Assembly (NCBI GenBank): GCA_011316305.1
Contig: SAUG01000016.1
Span: forward strand, 310,001-374,000
Reading direction: 5' to 3'
Origin: Rusavskia elegans
Taxonomy: Eukaryota > Ascomycota > Lecanoromycetes > Teloschistales > Teloschistaceae
DNA: 64,000 nt
Program-made: the position numbers and the translations under genes
Part shown: piece after piece, positions 50,117 to 61,801 of the stretch
Position numbering within the stretch: the first letter of the stretch is position 1
How the letters are laid out: every line of letters begins with the position of its first letter
The notes under the pieces: model-generated
What the model saw: only the letters and a program-made list of their open reading frames with translations
Database searches by the model: none
Told to the model about the DNA's origin: nothing

Positions 50117-53100
50117 TCACTGCATGACTTGCTCGAGGAACTGTTTCTTCTCCACATCTCCGACCTTGGAGCTAGGGAATGTATTGCTAAACAGTGCTTC
50201 CTTTATCCACTGTTTCGATCTGATCTGCGTCGACACCATCTGCCGCAGCGGATTGGCCCAGTTCTCCAATTCACTCCGTACAGCGTCACCGCCAATATTG
50301 TTTATGATGGCCTGGGTCGCCTGTGGACCATATTGCTCCAGAGTCTTGTGCAACGCTAACTGTGTATCGGCCTAAAGAGATTCCCGAGTCAGCTTGTCAT
50401 CATCGAATACGAGTGAAGACCGAAGACAATTGTTGGTAGCAGCTTTTCATTTAGCAGTGTAGGCATTCGATCCTTGGACTCGCGGCAAAATCGGATGCCC
50501 TGTCAGAGCATGGGATGAAGGAGCAAAGCCCATGTGTGGCTCATGTCTTGCAATTCTTGTGAAGGGCACCGGGGTCAAATCGATCTGAAAATTCTGACCT
50601 TCACGTCGTATCTTCCCAAGAGGGAAGTCTGCGATGACCATCAGCTTCATATCATCTCCGACAGGCTTATCATGATATTACCCAGAAGAGGCCAGCAGAT
50701 CTTCTTAGCATGATCTCCTGGCACTGCATGCTGCGGATAGTCAAAAGCATAAAATCGATGACATGAATCTGATATTGAGGGTTCAGGAGGAAGATGTGGA
50801 GGTAATGTGGAATGTATTTGGAAGCGAGGTCGATACAGCTGGAAGACACCTCGGGTTCGTTGGCGGGATTGTCTTTCTGTGTATCAGAACCATTCCACAG
50901 TTATTGATATGGGAATGACTTACACTCCATCTCAACAATCAGTTGGAACACATGGTCAAGGAATCTCGTGGCGGAAAGATCTATTCTTGTCGTTCCGGCC
51001 CTCGTGTGGGCAGAAAGCATTGCCCCGGCCGTATCAAGGACATGTTCGAGACGTGGACTTCGAAGACTGGTGCTTACAACGTAATTCTCGATGAAACGCG
51101 GTGAGAAGACAAAGGGGCCTGGGAAGCTCTCTCTGAATCCAGTGCGAAAGACCTGACAAGTTACTTCGACCACGTCGCCGTTGGCGGCTCCCAATGCACC
51201 CGCGACTCTAGCCATATAGTCCACCATGCGGTGTTGAGAAGGTGTCCATATTGTCGCCAAATAAAGCTCATCTTGACTGACAGGCTTGGACTCAAGATCG
51301 ATGGGAATGTCGTCTGGTTCCTGTAAGTATTTTCCTATACTTACAAGGCAACGCAAAGCACACAGTCCCTTTTCTTCCGCTCCCACAAGCGCTTGATATT
51401 CCGCAAATTCCTCGCATGCCTTAACATCCCGCTCCACAAAAGCAAGGAGTTTGGAGAGGCTCCAGATCTTTTGCTCTTCAGACGGGACCGCCTGTATGAC
51501 TGCTGCAATTGCCCCAAAGATCCTCTCTTGAGATCCGGACTCTAAATCTTCCGAGATGAGTAGATTGTTAAACTGCTCAAGGAAAGCATCGATTTCCGGT
51601 ACCAAGGTTTGTCGGCAAGAGTCGGCCGTAGATAGTATCGCTTTGGCGGCCACTCCAGCAACAGCAGAGGTTCGGATTGCAACGAAAAGGAAGTTCAGCA
51701 TCGATAGCAAGAATTGAGTATGTCGTTGGAAAAACGAGGCGAAACTAATGATTAAACTAACTGCGGTCTGCTGCGTCTTGGAAGGGATGTCAATTGCATC
51801 ATTGGTCATGGCAGCAAAGAGTTCGGAGCCGAACAGCGTTGATAGCGTCGCATCAGCTGTATCTTCGTCAGAAATTGATTCGGCGAGAGCGTTGAGACAG
51901 AACAAGGTTGCCTCGAGGTGCAGCCACTTTTGTCTCTGTAAGGCATCGAGCGCAAGATTTGCGAGATTATTGAAGATGCATGAACCGAGCAATGTGTAGG
52001 CTGCTTGTAGTAGGTCCACAACGTCAGTGCGAAAGACCTTGAAATCCCCTTTCGCCTCCGAAGTCCACTGAGCGTAAACTTCTTCGGAAGGCATGCGGAT
52101 TTTTGACCAACACCGTTCGAGGACTCGTAAAAGATGCTGACGGGCGCTGCCCATCCACGGCTCCACCTGATCGTCTGTTGTATCGACTTCGTCGATGAGG
52201 AACTCGGTGTACGCTTGCCAGAATTCCATGGCCGGCGTACAGATATCATCTTCTGCCCCCGCGTAGCCCTCGTAAGCTAATAATTGCATCAGGGAATCAA
52301 TCAGGGTTATGCCGGTAGCAGTATGCGATTGTCTTGCGAGATCTGGCAACTTCACCTCACCATACGCAAGCAACAGCCGGGAATAGGCCATGGCGTCTGG
52401 CTCGTAATCGCCCTTGACTATGAGAGAAAGCAGATCCTGAGCATTCGGACCGGTTAAGAAGTTTTCCAAGTGCTCCATGCTCTCTGGTGGAAAGAATTGA
52501 CCAAATGTACCCAAGAGTTCAGTCCAGCAATCTGCAGCGACTTCAAATAAATCTTGGTCCCACAAAGGCGGTGCTGTGTACGGTATCAGCGTCCGCAATG
52601 GTGCAAGTTCCATTTGGCCTGATCTGTCATTCCACGCTCCGTGGCCATATACAACCCATATCTGCCAACGGTAAGCGCGACTACCCGGCTTAAATGGCAC
52701 GACAATACCTGAAGACACTTGATACTCTCTTCCACAAGCCTCGTATTTGATTCAGGTTTCGGCAGGGTCATCACAGTCCGTAACAGCTGAACGAAATCGC
52801 CCAGATTATTGTGAAGCCTATCGTGGTATTTGTGCCTTGTGCGCTGTCAGTGTCCTGTACTAACATGCCTGAAGCGCTGGCTTACAGACGTAAGTCTGCT
52901 CTCGGAGCTTGTTCTGCCCACTTCCTCGACGAGAGTGGTAGCGAACCAAATTGCCGTCAGTAACTGCGGTGCTTCTAAGGAAGTCACCACTCTGCTCGCA
53001 ACGTCATAATGTTCCGACATCATCAATTCATAGCTGACAGGCTCCCCTTCGCTCAAAGAACAGATTAGATGCAACAGACATCTTTCCCACGAAGCCGAGG

Positions 53101-53790
53101 ATCGAAGGAAATAGGCTACGAGTGCTGTACAAAGTTTCTTGACGACTAAAGGCCCTTCGTTGAATTTGATTCTGAGCGTAAGCCAATTGAGAAGTTGGTG
53201 CAACAACTGTCCAATCTCGGCTTCTGTCAGTGAATCCCTACAGGTTTCTTGATTAGACAACAGATACCGGTCAAGAAGCAGTAGCGAACCCACCAGTCAC
53301 AGTTGATCTTGACAGTGAAGGTCAGTGCACCGAAGAAGCGAACTGCAGTAGATTTCGGAGTCAGCATGCCTGCAATACAGCTATTTCGGGAGTACAGATG
53401 AGATTGGCTACAGTATATCTTATCCATGGTTTTGCAGGGTATCCGATTGGCGTGTCAACGAAGGTATCGAATGCCTACCTAGCTTGCCCGGGAGAGCTCC
53501 AAAGTCAAGTGGGTTTGGGATTCAGGAGCTCCGAAAACAACTTACCATTTGCATCTTCGCTGGCAAGCAAGGCGTCGGCCATGCTCCATCCATTGTCTGA
53601 TCTTTGGAGTCCCTGTAGGGATGTCTCGATCTGGGAGACCTCTTGAGGGGGGGCAGGCTGGTATAGTTGCTGTACAAGCTAGTAGATTGCAAGACATCAG
53701 TTAGCATCAGCCCATACGAGCACTCAGTATCAGTACCTTTTCGATGGCACTGAAGGCATTTGTGAATCCTTCTCCTTGGTGGGCTGACAT
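50117..53790 (-). CDS. Importin-13-like karyopherin (Kap111/Kap122 group)
   Basis: HEAT-repeat nuclear transport receptor of the importin-beta family. The coding region has at least seven short introns. It begins MSAHQGEGFTNAFSAIEK, then LVQQLYQPAPPQEVSQIETSLQGLQRS, where the importin-beta N-terminal fold (Ran binding) is expected, and WSMADALLASEDANG; spliced next is FFGALTFTVKINCDW, as in importin-13/transportin-SR. A 605-codon exon (50901-52718) carries the repeated helical middle. The C-terminus ends LHKTLEQYGPQATQAIINNIGGDAVRSELENWANPLRQ and FLEQVMQ, matching importin-13/Kap122 tails. Cargo cannot be read from sequence. Exact orthology among the IPO13, TNPO3 and Kap122 groups is inferred from these two ends. 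411 bp divergent from AMPP. Confidence 0.85.
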
Positions 53791-54201
53791 GTCGATGATG
53801 ATCACGTTAAGGAGTTAAAATCGTCCATGGGGTACTCTACATTCAGGGCAGGCCATTTGTTTCTAAGCTCCCTCAAGGTCGATACCGGGACCCATATCAC
53901 GCAGGACCCAGCTGTTGAGGGTCCAATTTGGATTTGTCAACATTGTGCAAACAGTGCACGGCATGCAAAGCTGAGCCAAAGTATATTGTTAATCTGGATG
54001 ACTCTCGACCCCCGGTTTGTCAGCATCGAGGGAAGGTGCAGGTCAGGATGCAGTCTATTGATCAAGACGAGATACCGTGACATATCGTCATTCCAAATGA
54101 GGTCTAGCGCTCTTTCCTGAAAGGGCATTCATGAAGAGAACAAAAGTACAAAACCTCTCCTCCCAAACAAATCAAACTGTTTACACCTTTGACCCATTCA
54201 C
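53791..54201. promoter_or_regulatory. Divergent intergenic region importin / AMPP (411 bp)
   Basis: Start codons on both sides face outward. No element stands out. Confidence 0.45.
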
Positions 54202-56510
54202 ATGCCATATTTGGCTGCTATTACTCCGCGGTTCGTGTCCAATTCGCTACGCAATACTTTCCTGCGTGGATCTTTCCACGCCTACTTTTCATCCGCCACA
54301 AGGTCGTTGGCTATCGACATGGAGACTGTGAATACCACAGAAAGGCTGCGAGAACTACGGAGATTAATGAAAGAGAACAACGTCGACATTTACGGTACAG
54401 TTGTCGGCCTCTTCCTCCATGTTGAATCTTTTCTCATGCCGTTCAAGTTGTGCCATCTGAAGACAGCCACCAATCAGAGTATATTGCTCCATGTGATGCC
54501 CGAAGAGGTTAGACTATCTGCTTCCTTGTCTCCTTTCCCTTCCACTCATCGATATAGAGTTCATCTCGGGCTTCTCCGGCTCTGCTGGTACAGCCGTCAT
54601 CACAAGCGAAAAGGCAGCCCTAGCAACCGATGGCCGCTATTTCAATCAGGCTTCCAAACAGCTTGATAGCAATTGGCATCTACTGAAGCAAGGCCTGGAG
54701 GACGTCCCGACCTGGCAAGACTGGTAAGGCCAGATGACCGCCGAGGATTCTTCTAAATCCCTGCAGGACGGCCGAGCAGTCCGAAAGCCACAAGACCGTA
54801 GGCGTAGATCCAACCGTCATTGCCGCACGTAAGGAGGACAAGTTGAAGATTTGACCAAGCGCTCTTTCTTACATGCAACAGCCGAAGCCCGTAAACTCAC
54901 GGAAAAGATAAAGAAGAAAGGTGGTGCTGAGCTGCTTGGTGTCAAGTCCAACCTCGTGGATCTCGTCTGGGGGGATGACCGTCCAGCGCGACCAGATGAG
55001 AAAGTGTCGGTGCTGGATGTCAAATTCGCTGGCAAAAAGTTCGAAGAAAAGATCGAAGACCTCCGGAAAGAACTCGACAAAAAGAAGAGCGCTGGCCTGA
55101 TCGTGTGTAAGTTATGTCCACCAAATCAGATGTTCTAGAGAATCGGCGACTGACCTTGGCAGCTATGCTTGATGAGATTGCTTGGCTGTATAATCTTCGT
55201 GGTAGCGAGTGAGCCAAACCAGCAATTCGATCTGTTTCGCTATAGCCTAACATGCTTGCAGCATTCCATATAATCCAGTCTTCTTCTCGTACGCAGCTGT
55301 CACACCCACAACAGCAACTTTGTATATCGATGAGAGCAAGCTAAGTGAAAATGTCCTACCACACCTCGGAGACACTGTCCGGATCCGGCCCTACAGTGCA
55401 GTCTTTGAAGATTCCAAAGCGTTTGGAGAATCGCTGGAAATGGAGGCACCGATTGCAGGAAGGCCCCAGACCCCCAAAAGGAAGTTCTGGATATCGACCA
55501 AGGCTTCTTGGGCGCTGAGCATTGAACTAGGAGGAGAGGAGAAAGTGGAAGAAGTCCGAAGCCCCATAGGTGACGCTAAAGCGATCAAGAACGCCACGGA
55601 ACTAGAGGGTATGAGAGCATGCCACATTCGAGATGGTGCGTCCCTCAGCGAGTACTTCGCCTGGCTTGAGGAAGAGCTCGTTATCAAAGGAACCAAACTC
55701 GACGAGGTGCAAGCCGCAGATAAGCTTGAAGAGATTCGGTCTAAAAAGGAACGCTTTGTGGGTCTGTCTTTCGATACCATCTCTTCTACCGGTCCAAATG
55801 CCGCGGTCATTCACTACAAACCAGAAAGAGGCAATTGTTCCATCATAGACCCGACAGCTCTCTATCTCTGTGACTCTGGAGCCCAGTATTTTGACGGCAC
55901 AACCGACACTACGCGAACCCTCCACTTTGGCGAACCCAAAGAAATGGAACGCAAAGCGTACACCCTCGTCCTCAAAGGAGTCATCGCTCTCGACCGCGCT
56001 GTTTTCCCCAAAGGCACAAGCGGCTTCGCCCTCGATACGCTAGCGCGGCAATTCCTCTGGCGAGAAGGCCTCGACTATCGACACGGTACCGGGCATGGTG
56101 TCGGCTCGTACCTCAACGTTCACGAAGGCCCTATCGGAATCGGGACACGAATACAGTATGCCGAGGCCCCCCTATCAATTGGCAACGTTCTCTCCGACGA
56201 GCCAGGCTACTATGAAGACGGCAAGTTCGGAATCCGCATCGAGAACATGATCATGGCCCAAGAAGCAAAGACCAATCACAAATTCGGCGACAAGCCGTGG
56301 TTGAGCTTCGAGCATGTCACAATGGTGCCGATGTGTAGGAAGCTGATTGATGGGAGGATGTTGACGCCTGAGGAAAGAACGTGGTTGAATGAGTACCATC
56401 AGGAGGTGTATGACAAGACCAAAGGCTTCTTTAAGGAGGATGAGAGGACGTCGAAGTGGTTGGAGAGGGAGACAAGATCGATCAACGTTATGGAATTTAC
56501 ATTGACGTGA
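54202..56510 (+). CDS. AMPP: Xaa-Pro aminopeptidase P (AMPP)
   Basis: M24B metallopeptidase that removes an N-terminal residue before Pro. Seven exons (54202-54394, 54448-54507, 54558-54723, 54767-54828, 54882-55106, 55163-55208, 55262-56510) sum to 2001 nt, 666 aa. It has the creatinase-like N-domain ([33 protein letters not shown]), a second such domain, and a pita-bread catalytic domain. The metal ligands are visible: Asp in [16 protein letters not shown] (two), His in [12 protein letters not shown], Glu in [18 protein letters not shown] and the later Glu near HVTMVPM. Two starts are possible: ATG 54202 adds 39 residues rich in Arg/Ser/Phe without acids until the end, a mitochondrial-type presequence; ATG 54319 ([10 protein letters not shown]) gives a cytosolic 627-aa form. 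Confidence 0.93.
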
Positions 56511-56680
56511 CCTGTACATCAGAAGAATCCGGTTGAGTTCGTCAGGCATCATAAAGACTACAAGTACTTACTGTTATAGACACCTCCGTCTTCATAATAC
56601 TTGTACATACAATTTCCCTCATCAGTGTCGTTGACGTGACACCGTGTAGGCAGTTCCTACATGATCTAACACCGAACAAT
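56511..56680. other. Short convergent gap AMPP / ORC2 (170 bp)
   Basis: Both 3' ends share it; the transcripts probably overlap or end very close together. Confidence 0.45.
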
Positions 56681-58435
56681 CTACCCCATCAAATCATCCA
56701 AGATAGACTCCATCTCGTCCCTCCGAAATGGGACCCCAAGCATCTCCGCCCCCGTCACATCCCTCCGACTAACAATCATCTGATGGTCATGGAACTCCTT
56801 CAGTAGCTGCCGAAACCCCATCTCATTACTGCAAATAAACTCCTCGACAACTTTCTGATACAGGGTCCGATACTCGATACATGCCCCTCCAGCCCCCGCC
56901 GCCGCCGCCGCAGCTTTATCCCTTCGTTGCGATAATTTGTGCGGCGTTCCAATAAGCGCATTCTCATCTTCGCCATCCACGTCAACGTCATCCAAGTCTC
57001 CTTGCAAATCATCCAACCCGGAATCCTGCTGCGAAAGCAACTCAGCGACAAGCACCCTGTACAAACTCCTCGCATTTTCCGGTAAACTCTTCAATACAAA
57101 CCCCACGCCCTCTTTCCCCTTGATCCTTCGTCCGCTGCGCCCCATCAATTCGTTAACTTCCTCGACAACATCTTCGATCTCAACGCCAGCGTACGAGATG
57201 AATGTCGTGGTGTCGTGGAAGACCCAGTTGTATTGGTCACGGAGGTTGGTGTCCCAGAGGAGGGGGAAATTGGGCGTATCGCAAGTTGCGAGGAGGCGGA
57301 TATGAGGGTTTGCGGAGAGTTGGGCTAGGAGGGTGGGGATGGGAGAGCGGCGAAGGGCAGGAGCATCGAGGGAGTTGATGAGGACGTAGATTGGGTGAGC
57401 GGGTGGGGAGGTATTGAGTTCGTAAAGGATGGAGTCGACGACTTCTCGGGGTTGGGTGCTGAGTTTTGGAAGGGATGATACGGGGCAGTCGTAAACTACG
57501 CCGGCGATGGTGGTGAGGATTTGGCGGATTGTGAGAGTGGTTATGTAGCCGTTCGTTACGATGATTTTGGGTGGTGATGAAGACTCTTGGGAGTAGAGAT
57601 ACTTTGCGAATGAATCAGTGAGGTGACGTTTGCTGCCGTAGCCGTAGAGGCAGATGCTGAAGGATTGGGAGAGCTCGAAACGCCATTGCGGGAAGGAGCG
57701 CGAGTGAAGGGAATGAAGATAGGCGTATGAGGATTCATGAGGATCTTTGTAAGACTTTATCTGCTTGTGGTATTGTTCATGCGACAGCAGAGATAAAGAG
57801 GAGATGGTGTTGTTGGAGGTTTTGTTGTTACCAGCCCGGTTCTGGAAGAAGTATTGTTCATGGGGAGGGAGGTCTGATGGCGGAGTTGGCGTTCGTTTTC
57901 GCCGGGGCCCCTTTCTTCCTCTTTTTGACGGTGTGACAGGGACAGCAGGGTCTGCTATAGGTTCTTCGTCGCTGCTGGCACGCAGGTCGTTTTCTTCCGC
58001 CTCCTCGGCGTCCCATATTTGGCTTGCCAGAAAGTCCTCATCCTCTGCATTCTCTCCTTGAAAGTCATCCGCGGCAACACTTCGCTCGATCAAGGTCCTC
58101 ACGCTTTTGCGGCGAGCAGATCGGTCGGCATTGCAGACGATGGGGGTGCCAATCTCGCTGGGCCCATCAGCCTCGGCCTTTGATGGTGTTCCAAACAGCT
58201 TCCTGCCGCTTTGATTTGATTGAGGTGTCTCCTGGTTTCGAGGAGTGGCTGGGGTTAATTTGGGCTTATTTGTACTTCCGGGAGGTCGTCCGCGACGCCG
58301 TTTTTGAGGCGTTTCTGGCGCAGGATCGAGATTCCAAGACGCATCGGTCTGTGAACCATTGAGAACAGGCTGCTCGTTCTCCTTGATGCTCTCCCGATCA
58401 TCGTGCCTCTTTCTCTTCAAAGACATGTCGGACAA
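56681..58435 (-). CDS. ORC2: Origin recognition complex subunit 2
   Basis: AAA+-like subunit of ORC, which marks replication origins and loads MCM with Cdc6 and Cdt1. It is a single exon, 584 aa. The N-terminus (about 1-200) is basic, disordered and has an AT-hook-like KRRRGRPPGSTNKPK and several TP/SP sites, expected CDK targets. The Orc2 core starts near 235: FPQWRFELSQSFSICLYGYGSKR, the diagnostic motif, where the Walker A lysine is degenerate, as in other Orc2. ANPHIRLLATCDTPNFPLLWD and YNWVFHDTTTF follow; the winged-helix end is FRQLLKEFHDHQMIVSRR. A run of Ala (DKAAAAAAGAGG) lies in the C-terminal part and is encoded by a CCG repeat. The Met three codons later (MSLKRKRH) is an alternative start. 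Confidence 0.93.
   Translation of the reverse strand: MSDMSLKRKRHDDRESIKENEQPVLNGSQTDASWNLDPAPETPQKRRRGRPPGSTNKPKLTPATPRNQETPQSNQSGRKLFGTPSKAEADGPSEIGTPIVCNADRSARRKSVRTLIERSVAADDFQGENAEDEDFLASQIWDAEEAEENDLRASSDEEPIADPAVPVTPSKRGRKGPRRKRTPTPPSDLPPHEQYFFQNRAGNNKTSNNTISSLSLLSHEQYHKQIKSYKDPHESSYAYLHSLHSRSFPQWRFELSQSFSICLYGYGSKRHLTDSFAKYLYSQESSSPPKIIVTNGYITTLTIRQILTTIAGVVYDCPVSSLPKLSTQPREVVDSILYELNTSPPAHPIYVLINSLDAPALRRSPIPTLLAQLSANPHIRLLATCDTPNFPLLWDTNLRDQYNWVFHDTTTFISYAGVEIEDVVEEVNELMGRSGRRIKGKEGVGFVLKSLPENARSLYRVLVAELLSQQDSGLDDLQGDLDDVDVDGEDENALIGTPHKLSQRRDKAAAAAAGAGGACIEYRTLYQKVVEEFICSNEMGFRQLLKEFHDHQMIVSRRDVTGAEMLGVPFRRDEMESILDDLMG
56896..56910 (+). repeat. (CCG)5 trinucleotide run inside ORC2
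   Basis: Five perfect CCG units encode part of the poly-Ala stretch of ORC2 on the minus strand. Confidence 0.85.
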
Positions 58436-58920
58436 GGAACACTGTCGGTTCGGAAGCGTACCTACGCGCCTAATGATTGCGCGCTTGCCGGATCAGATAA
58501 GGTTGGGATTAAGCTTTTTCTACGCACTAGCTGCATACTAGACTCGTTTCTCTTCAGCCTCTTATCATGGTCGTTATCTATTTTAGATAGCAATGCTATA
58601 TCTGAAGACATGACGGGAGCAATTACGACAGTTGCTGCAGCCCTCGATGCTTGAGTCGAAGGAACGGTTCGCTTGAAACATCCTAAGGCCGCGTATAACC
58701 CTATCTCGTCTAAGATCTGCCAGCCGCTCCATTGACATCACATTTCTAGCCAAGCCGCATTGTATTGCTAAGATAGCAGCAGGGTATCTCATCTCTCGTT
58801 GTCATCCACCATCAACGTTAAGTATGGAAGCCCCTTTGCCCTTTTCGGGCTCTCCTGGTCCATCGTGCCTCTGGTCCGATCGTTTGCCTGTCTTTCTTTG
58901 CAAATCAGTGCGCTCCGACG
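58436..58920. promoter_or_regulatory. Divergent intergenic region ORC2 / glycoside hydrolase (485 bp)
   Basis: No gene is visible in this gap, which must hold the ORC2 promoter. Confidence 0.45.
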
Positions 58921-61109
58921 ATGAAGCTCTCTTCATCCCTACTCTCCTTTGCGCTGTTAGCTTTGTCGTTCATGACCATCGAGCCTACTTTTGGGCGTTT
59001 GATTCATCGGAATATTGGTAGTCTCCAACCCCGCCTCGATGGATCCTTTGAAAGTGCTCCAACATCCTCTTCAGGTTTACCTACCACTACTACTCGTCGT
59101 CGTAAGTCGAAATGTTCTGGGACTGGCACTGGTGTTGCCTCAAGTGCATATCCTGCAGCAAGCGGATATAGCCCTCCCTCAGGGAATGCAACTTCAGCAG
59201 CTTCTGCACTCCCCTACGCTACGTCCGTTGCTAGCCCGCTACACACTGGAAATTCTGCGCATCGCACTCCTTCCGCCAACATGACTAGCTTAAGCGGCTG
59301 CGGTCAGTCCACGACAACGATTACGAACGCACATATCGTCACCGTTACCGTCACCGTGGGCTCCGTTCCATTGCCTACATCATTGAATGCTAGTGAAATG
59401 CCTGTAGTTGGAGCTACCACCACACCAACATCAGGGATCGTTGATTCTCTGTCCGGCGTTGATACCGTGTCACTTTCAGTCGAGAACCCTAAAGCAGTAC
59501 AGACGACCACAGAATCTCCCTACGGCAACAGCTCGGCTTCAAGCCCAGTTGATGCTATTGTAAAGAATGACACATCAGCTCTCAGCACCACATCTGCACA
59601 ACCTAGCTCTACAGATGGCGGATCTAAGACTTCAAGCACCGTCACCCTCGACCCGGTCGGTGCTTTCGAGACAGTTTCGAGTACTCCACAAAGCTCGTCA
59701 TGGGAAGCTTCTGCATCCACGGGCTCAACAGCTGCCGGTGCGGTGCCAACCACCAATCTTAGCACGACTCAGACTTCGGGCTCACTCAATAACCGCAGCG
59801 GAGAAATCTGGGCTGGGGCTTGCATCGATACCGTCCCCCGAGCAAAAGCGCTGCCAGGTCGTTCCTTCTAAGATTTCGATGGAAAAACTGTCAAAGATCC
59901 AATCGACACCCTTGCAGATGCTGGTGGCAATGCATTCCGCGTCCAGACCTTCCGAGAGCAATGCCTTGGGCCGGAGCCCTTCGCCGCCAGCGCATCTCCT
60001 CTGGACGACGAGGATGACTTCCTGTTGGAATTTGGGTGTATAGATGTGAAAGTGAAGATTGCCAAGCAAGCGGTTGCCCTTGGAATGAGGATGCAGCTCA
60101 CAATCAATCAAGGCCTCAATATCCCCAAGGGTATGGAAAAGTACACGTACGAACAGATGGTCAAGGAAGTTCAAAAAGAGGCCAAACGTCAGCTGCAGCC
60201 ATTCTTAGAAGCCAACATCGTGCCCGACATCATCCTCCTCGAGAACGAAGGTACCAACGGCTTCCTGTTCCACGAGGAAGCGACCGGCCACAACCGTGGA
60301 CAGAATGACGGAAAAGTGAGCGAAGACGTGGTCAATCAAGAGAGATGCGGTCAGATCCCCACGGGCAAAATGGATAGCTACCCACAGCTAGCTGGCTACT
60401 ACAAAGCCGAGGTCATCGCCTGCAACGAAGCCATCGAAGCAGCCGGGTTCCCTACAGATACCGTTCGGTACGGGTTACACTCACATGGCCAATACGTGCA
60501 GTAGAAGGAGTCGGTCGTGCACGTACCGAAACGAGCATCAAAGACGTCAATGAGAAAAGTCGATGGTTCCCCCTGCGAGGGCGCATCTCCCACCCCGGCG
60601 AATCTCCTGGCCATGAACGCGTTCGAGGTGTTGACTGTCGCAGGCTTCTCAGCTTATGCCGAGCCGATGCGACCTACTGATATCAGCAGTGCATACAGTC
60701 TTCAAGCCACGCTCAGCAGACTCGAAGAGACCCTCACTCAGATCCAAGGGTATAGTGAAGAATACGGGAGATACAGCAGCGGTCCCTTTGAAGGGCAATA
60801 CAAATTGCAAGCGCTCGGAGTGGAATATGCCACGCACTTCAGCTACCCGGATGAAATCCCCCAACAGCAAAGGCATACCAAGATGCTGTGGGATGTGGTC
60901 AGGAAGTTCTCGGCAACAATGATCGGCATGTTGTGGTGGGAGCCGTGGTATTGCAATAACCATTGGGAAGGCGGCAAGGCGACGCTATGCCATCTGATTC
61001 CGGGTCCCCAGGGGAGTGGCGAGCTGGGCGAAGCACCGACGGCTCGACGGATACGTTGAAGACTTGGGGCGTGGGGGCGAGGAGTCCGTGGAAGACGGCA
61101 GATGCTTGA
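58921..61109 (+). pseudogene. Secreted clan GH-A glycoside hydrolase (GH53-like), broken
   Basis: The frame from ATG 58921 begins with a signal peptide (MKLSSSLLSFALLALSFM) and a 280-residue Ser/Thr-rich region like fungal cell-wall linkers (ITNAHIVTVTVTVG). The same frame then carries a TIM-barrel hydrolase: DFDGKTVKDPIDTLADAGGNAFR, MQLTINQGLNIPK, LLENEGTNGFLFHEE (a candidate acid/base Glu), RYGLHSHGQYVQ, LGVEYATHFS (candidate nucleophile) and MLWWEPWYCNN. It is interrupted by TAA at 59869-59871 and TAG at 60502-60504, and near 61040 a one-base loss shifts the frame: GEAPT continues as DTLKTWG and ends at 61107-61109. The TAG stands where KE should be preceded by Trp. The TAA alone could be removed by a 39-nt intron. 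GH53-like is my best reading; the family is not certain. Confidence 0.75.
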
Positions 61110-61801
61110 AGCGAGAACGGGGCCAGGTGCTCAGGGTGAGATCATTTCGATTCTGGTATTTACTTTACACCTCTTGAAGGGGATTGCCAATGTAGATATA
61201 TTGATGGGTCCTGGAGATGCCAATCTGCCAAGGTTCGACGTAAGTGGATGTCCATATGGAGAATTCACGCTTTATGTGCAACGTTGATGAAATTTCTGCC
61301 ATGTCAAGTCTATCACATGAATAGTAGTCACAAGCGCGATAGTTGCGCAATCTGTCTGCACTTAACTTGCGTGAATGATACGAGAGAAACCTGCCTTGGG
61401 TCTGGTATTCGGCATCAATGAACAGTGTCGTCAATTATCTCAGCATCCCGTCGTGTACTTGTGTGGAAATCATCATATCATCGAATTGGGTTCCTCAGAA
61501 GAGATATGCTGCAAGTCACCGCGACGGGATTGATCAACTCTGCCAAAATTGATTGGCCTTATTCAACTGCAGTCATTATGGCAATGACTACGCAGCAAGC
61601 CTGTCTGGTCTACCACGCCTGGTTCCAGATCTGATCGCCGCCGTGTCTGACGCCCAAGGGCTAGTTCGCTGCATTTCCTCAACACAAACTCCTAGGCTTT
61701 CCTGAAAACCTCGTGATCCCCTGGACGCCTGATTTCAATCGTGGTTAATAACAACAGCATGCATGCCGGCAAGCTGTGACATGTCCAAAGCACCTTTCCC
61801 C
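61110..61801. other. Convergent intergenic region pseudogene / SNF2-type gene (692 bp)
   Basis: It holds the 3' ends. The small minus-strand frame at 61165-61434 has no supporting feature. Confidence 0.45.

Noticed and set aside
60502..60549. 48-nt intron that would remove the TAG of the hydrolase
   Set aside because: Donor GTGCAG and acceptor are weak, no branch point is seen, and the removed residues look like part of the enzyme.
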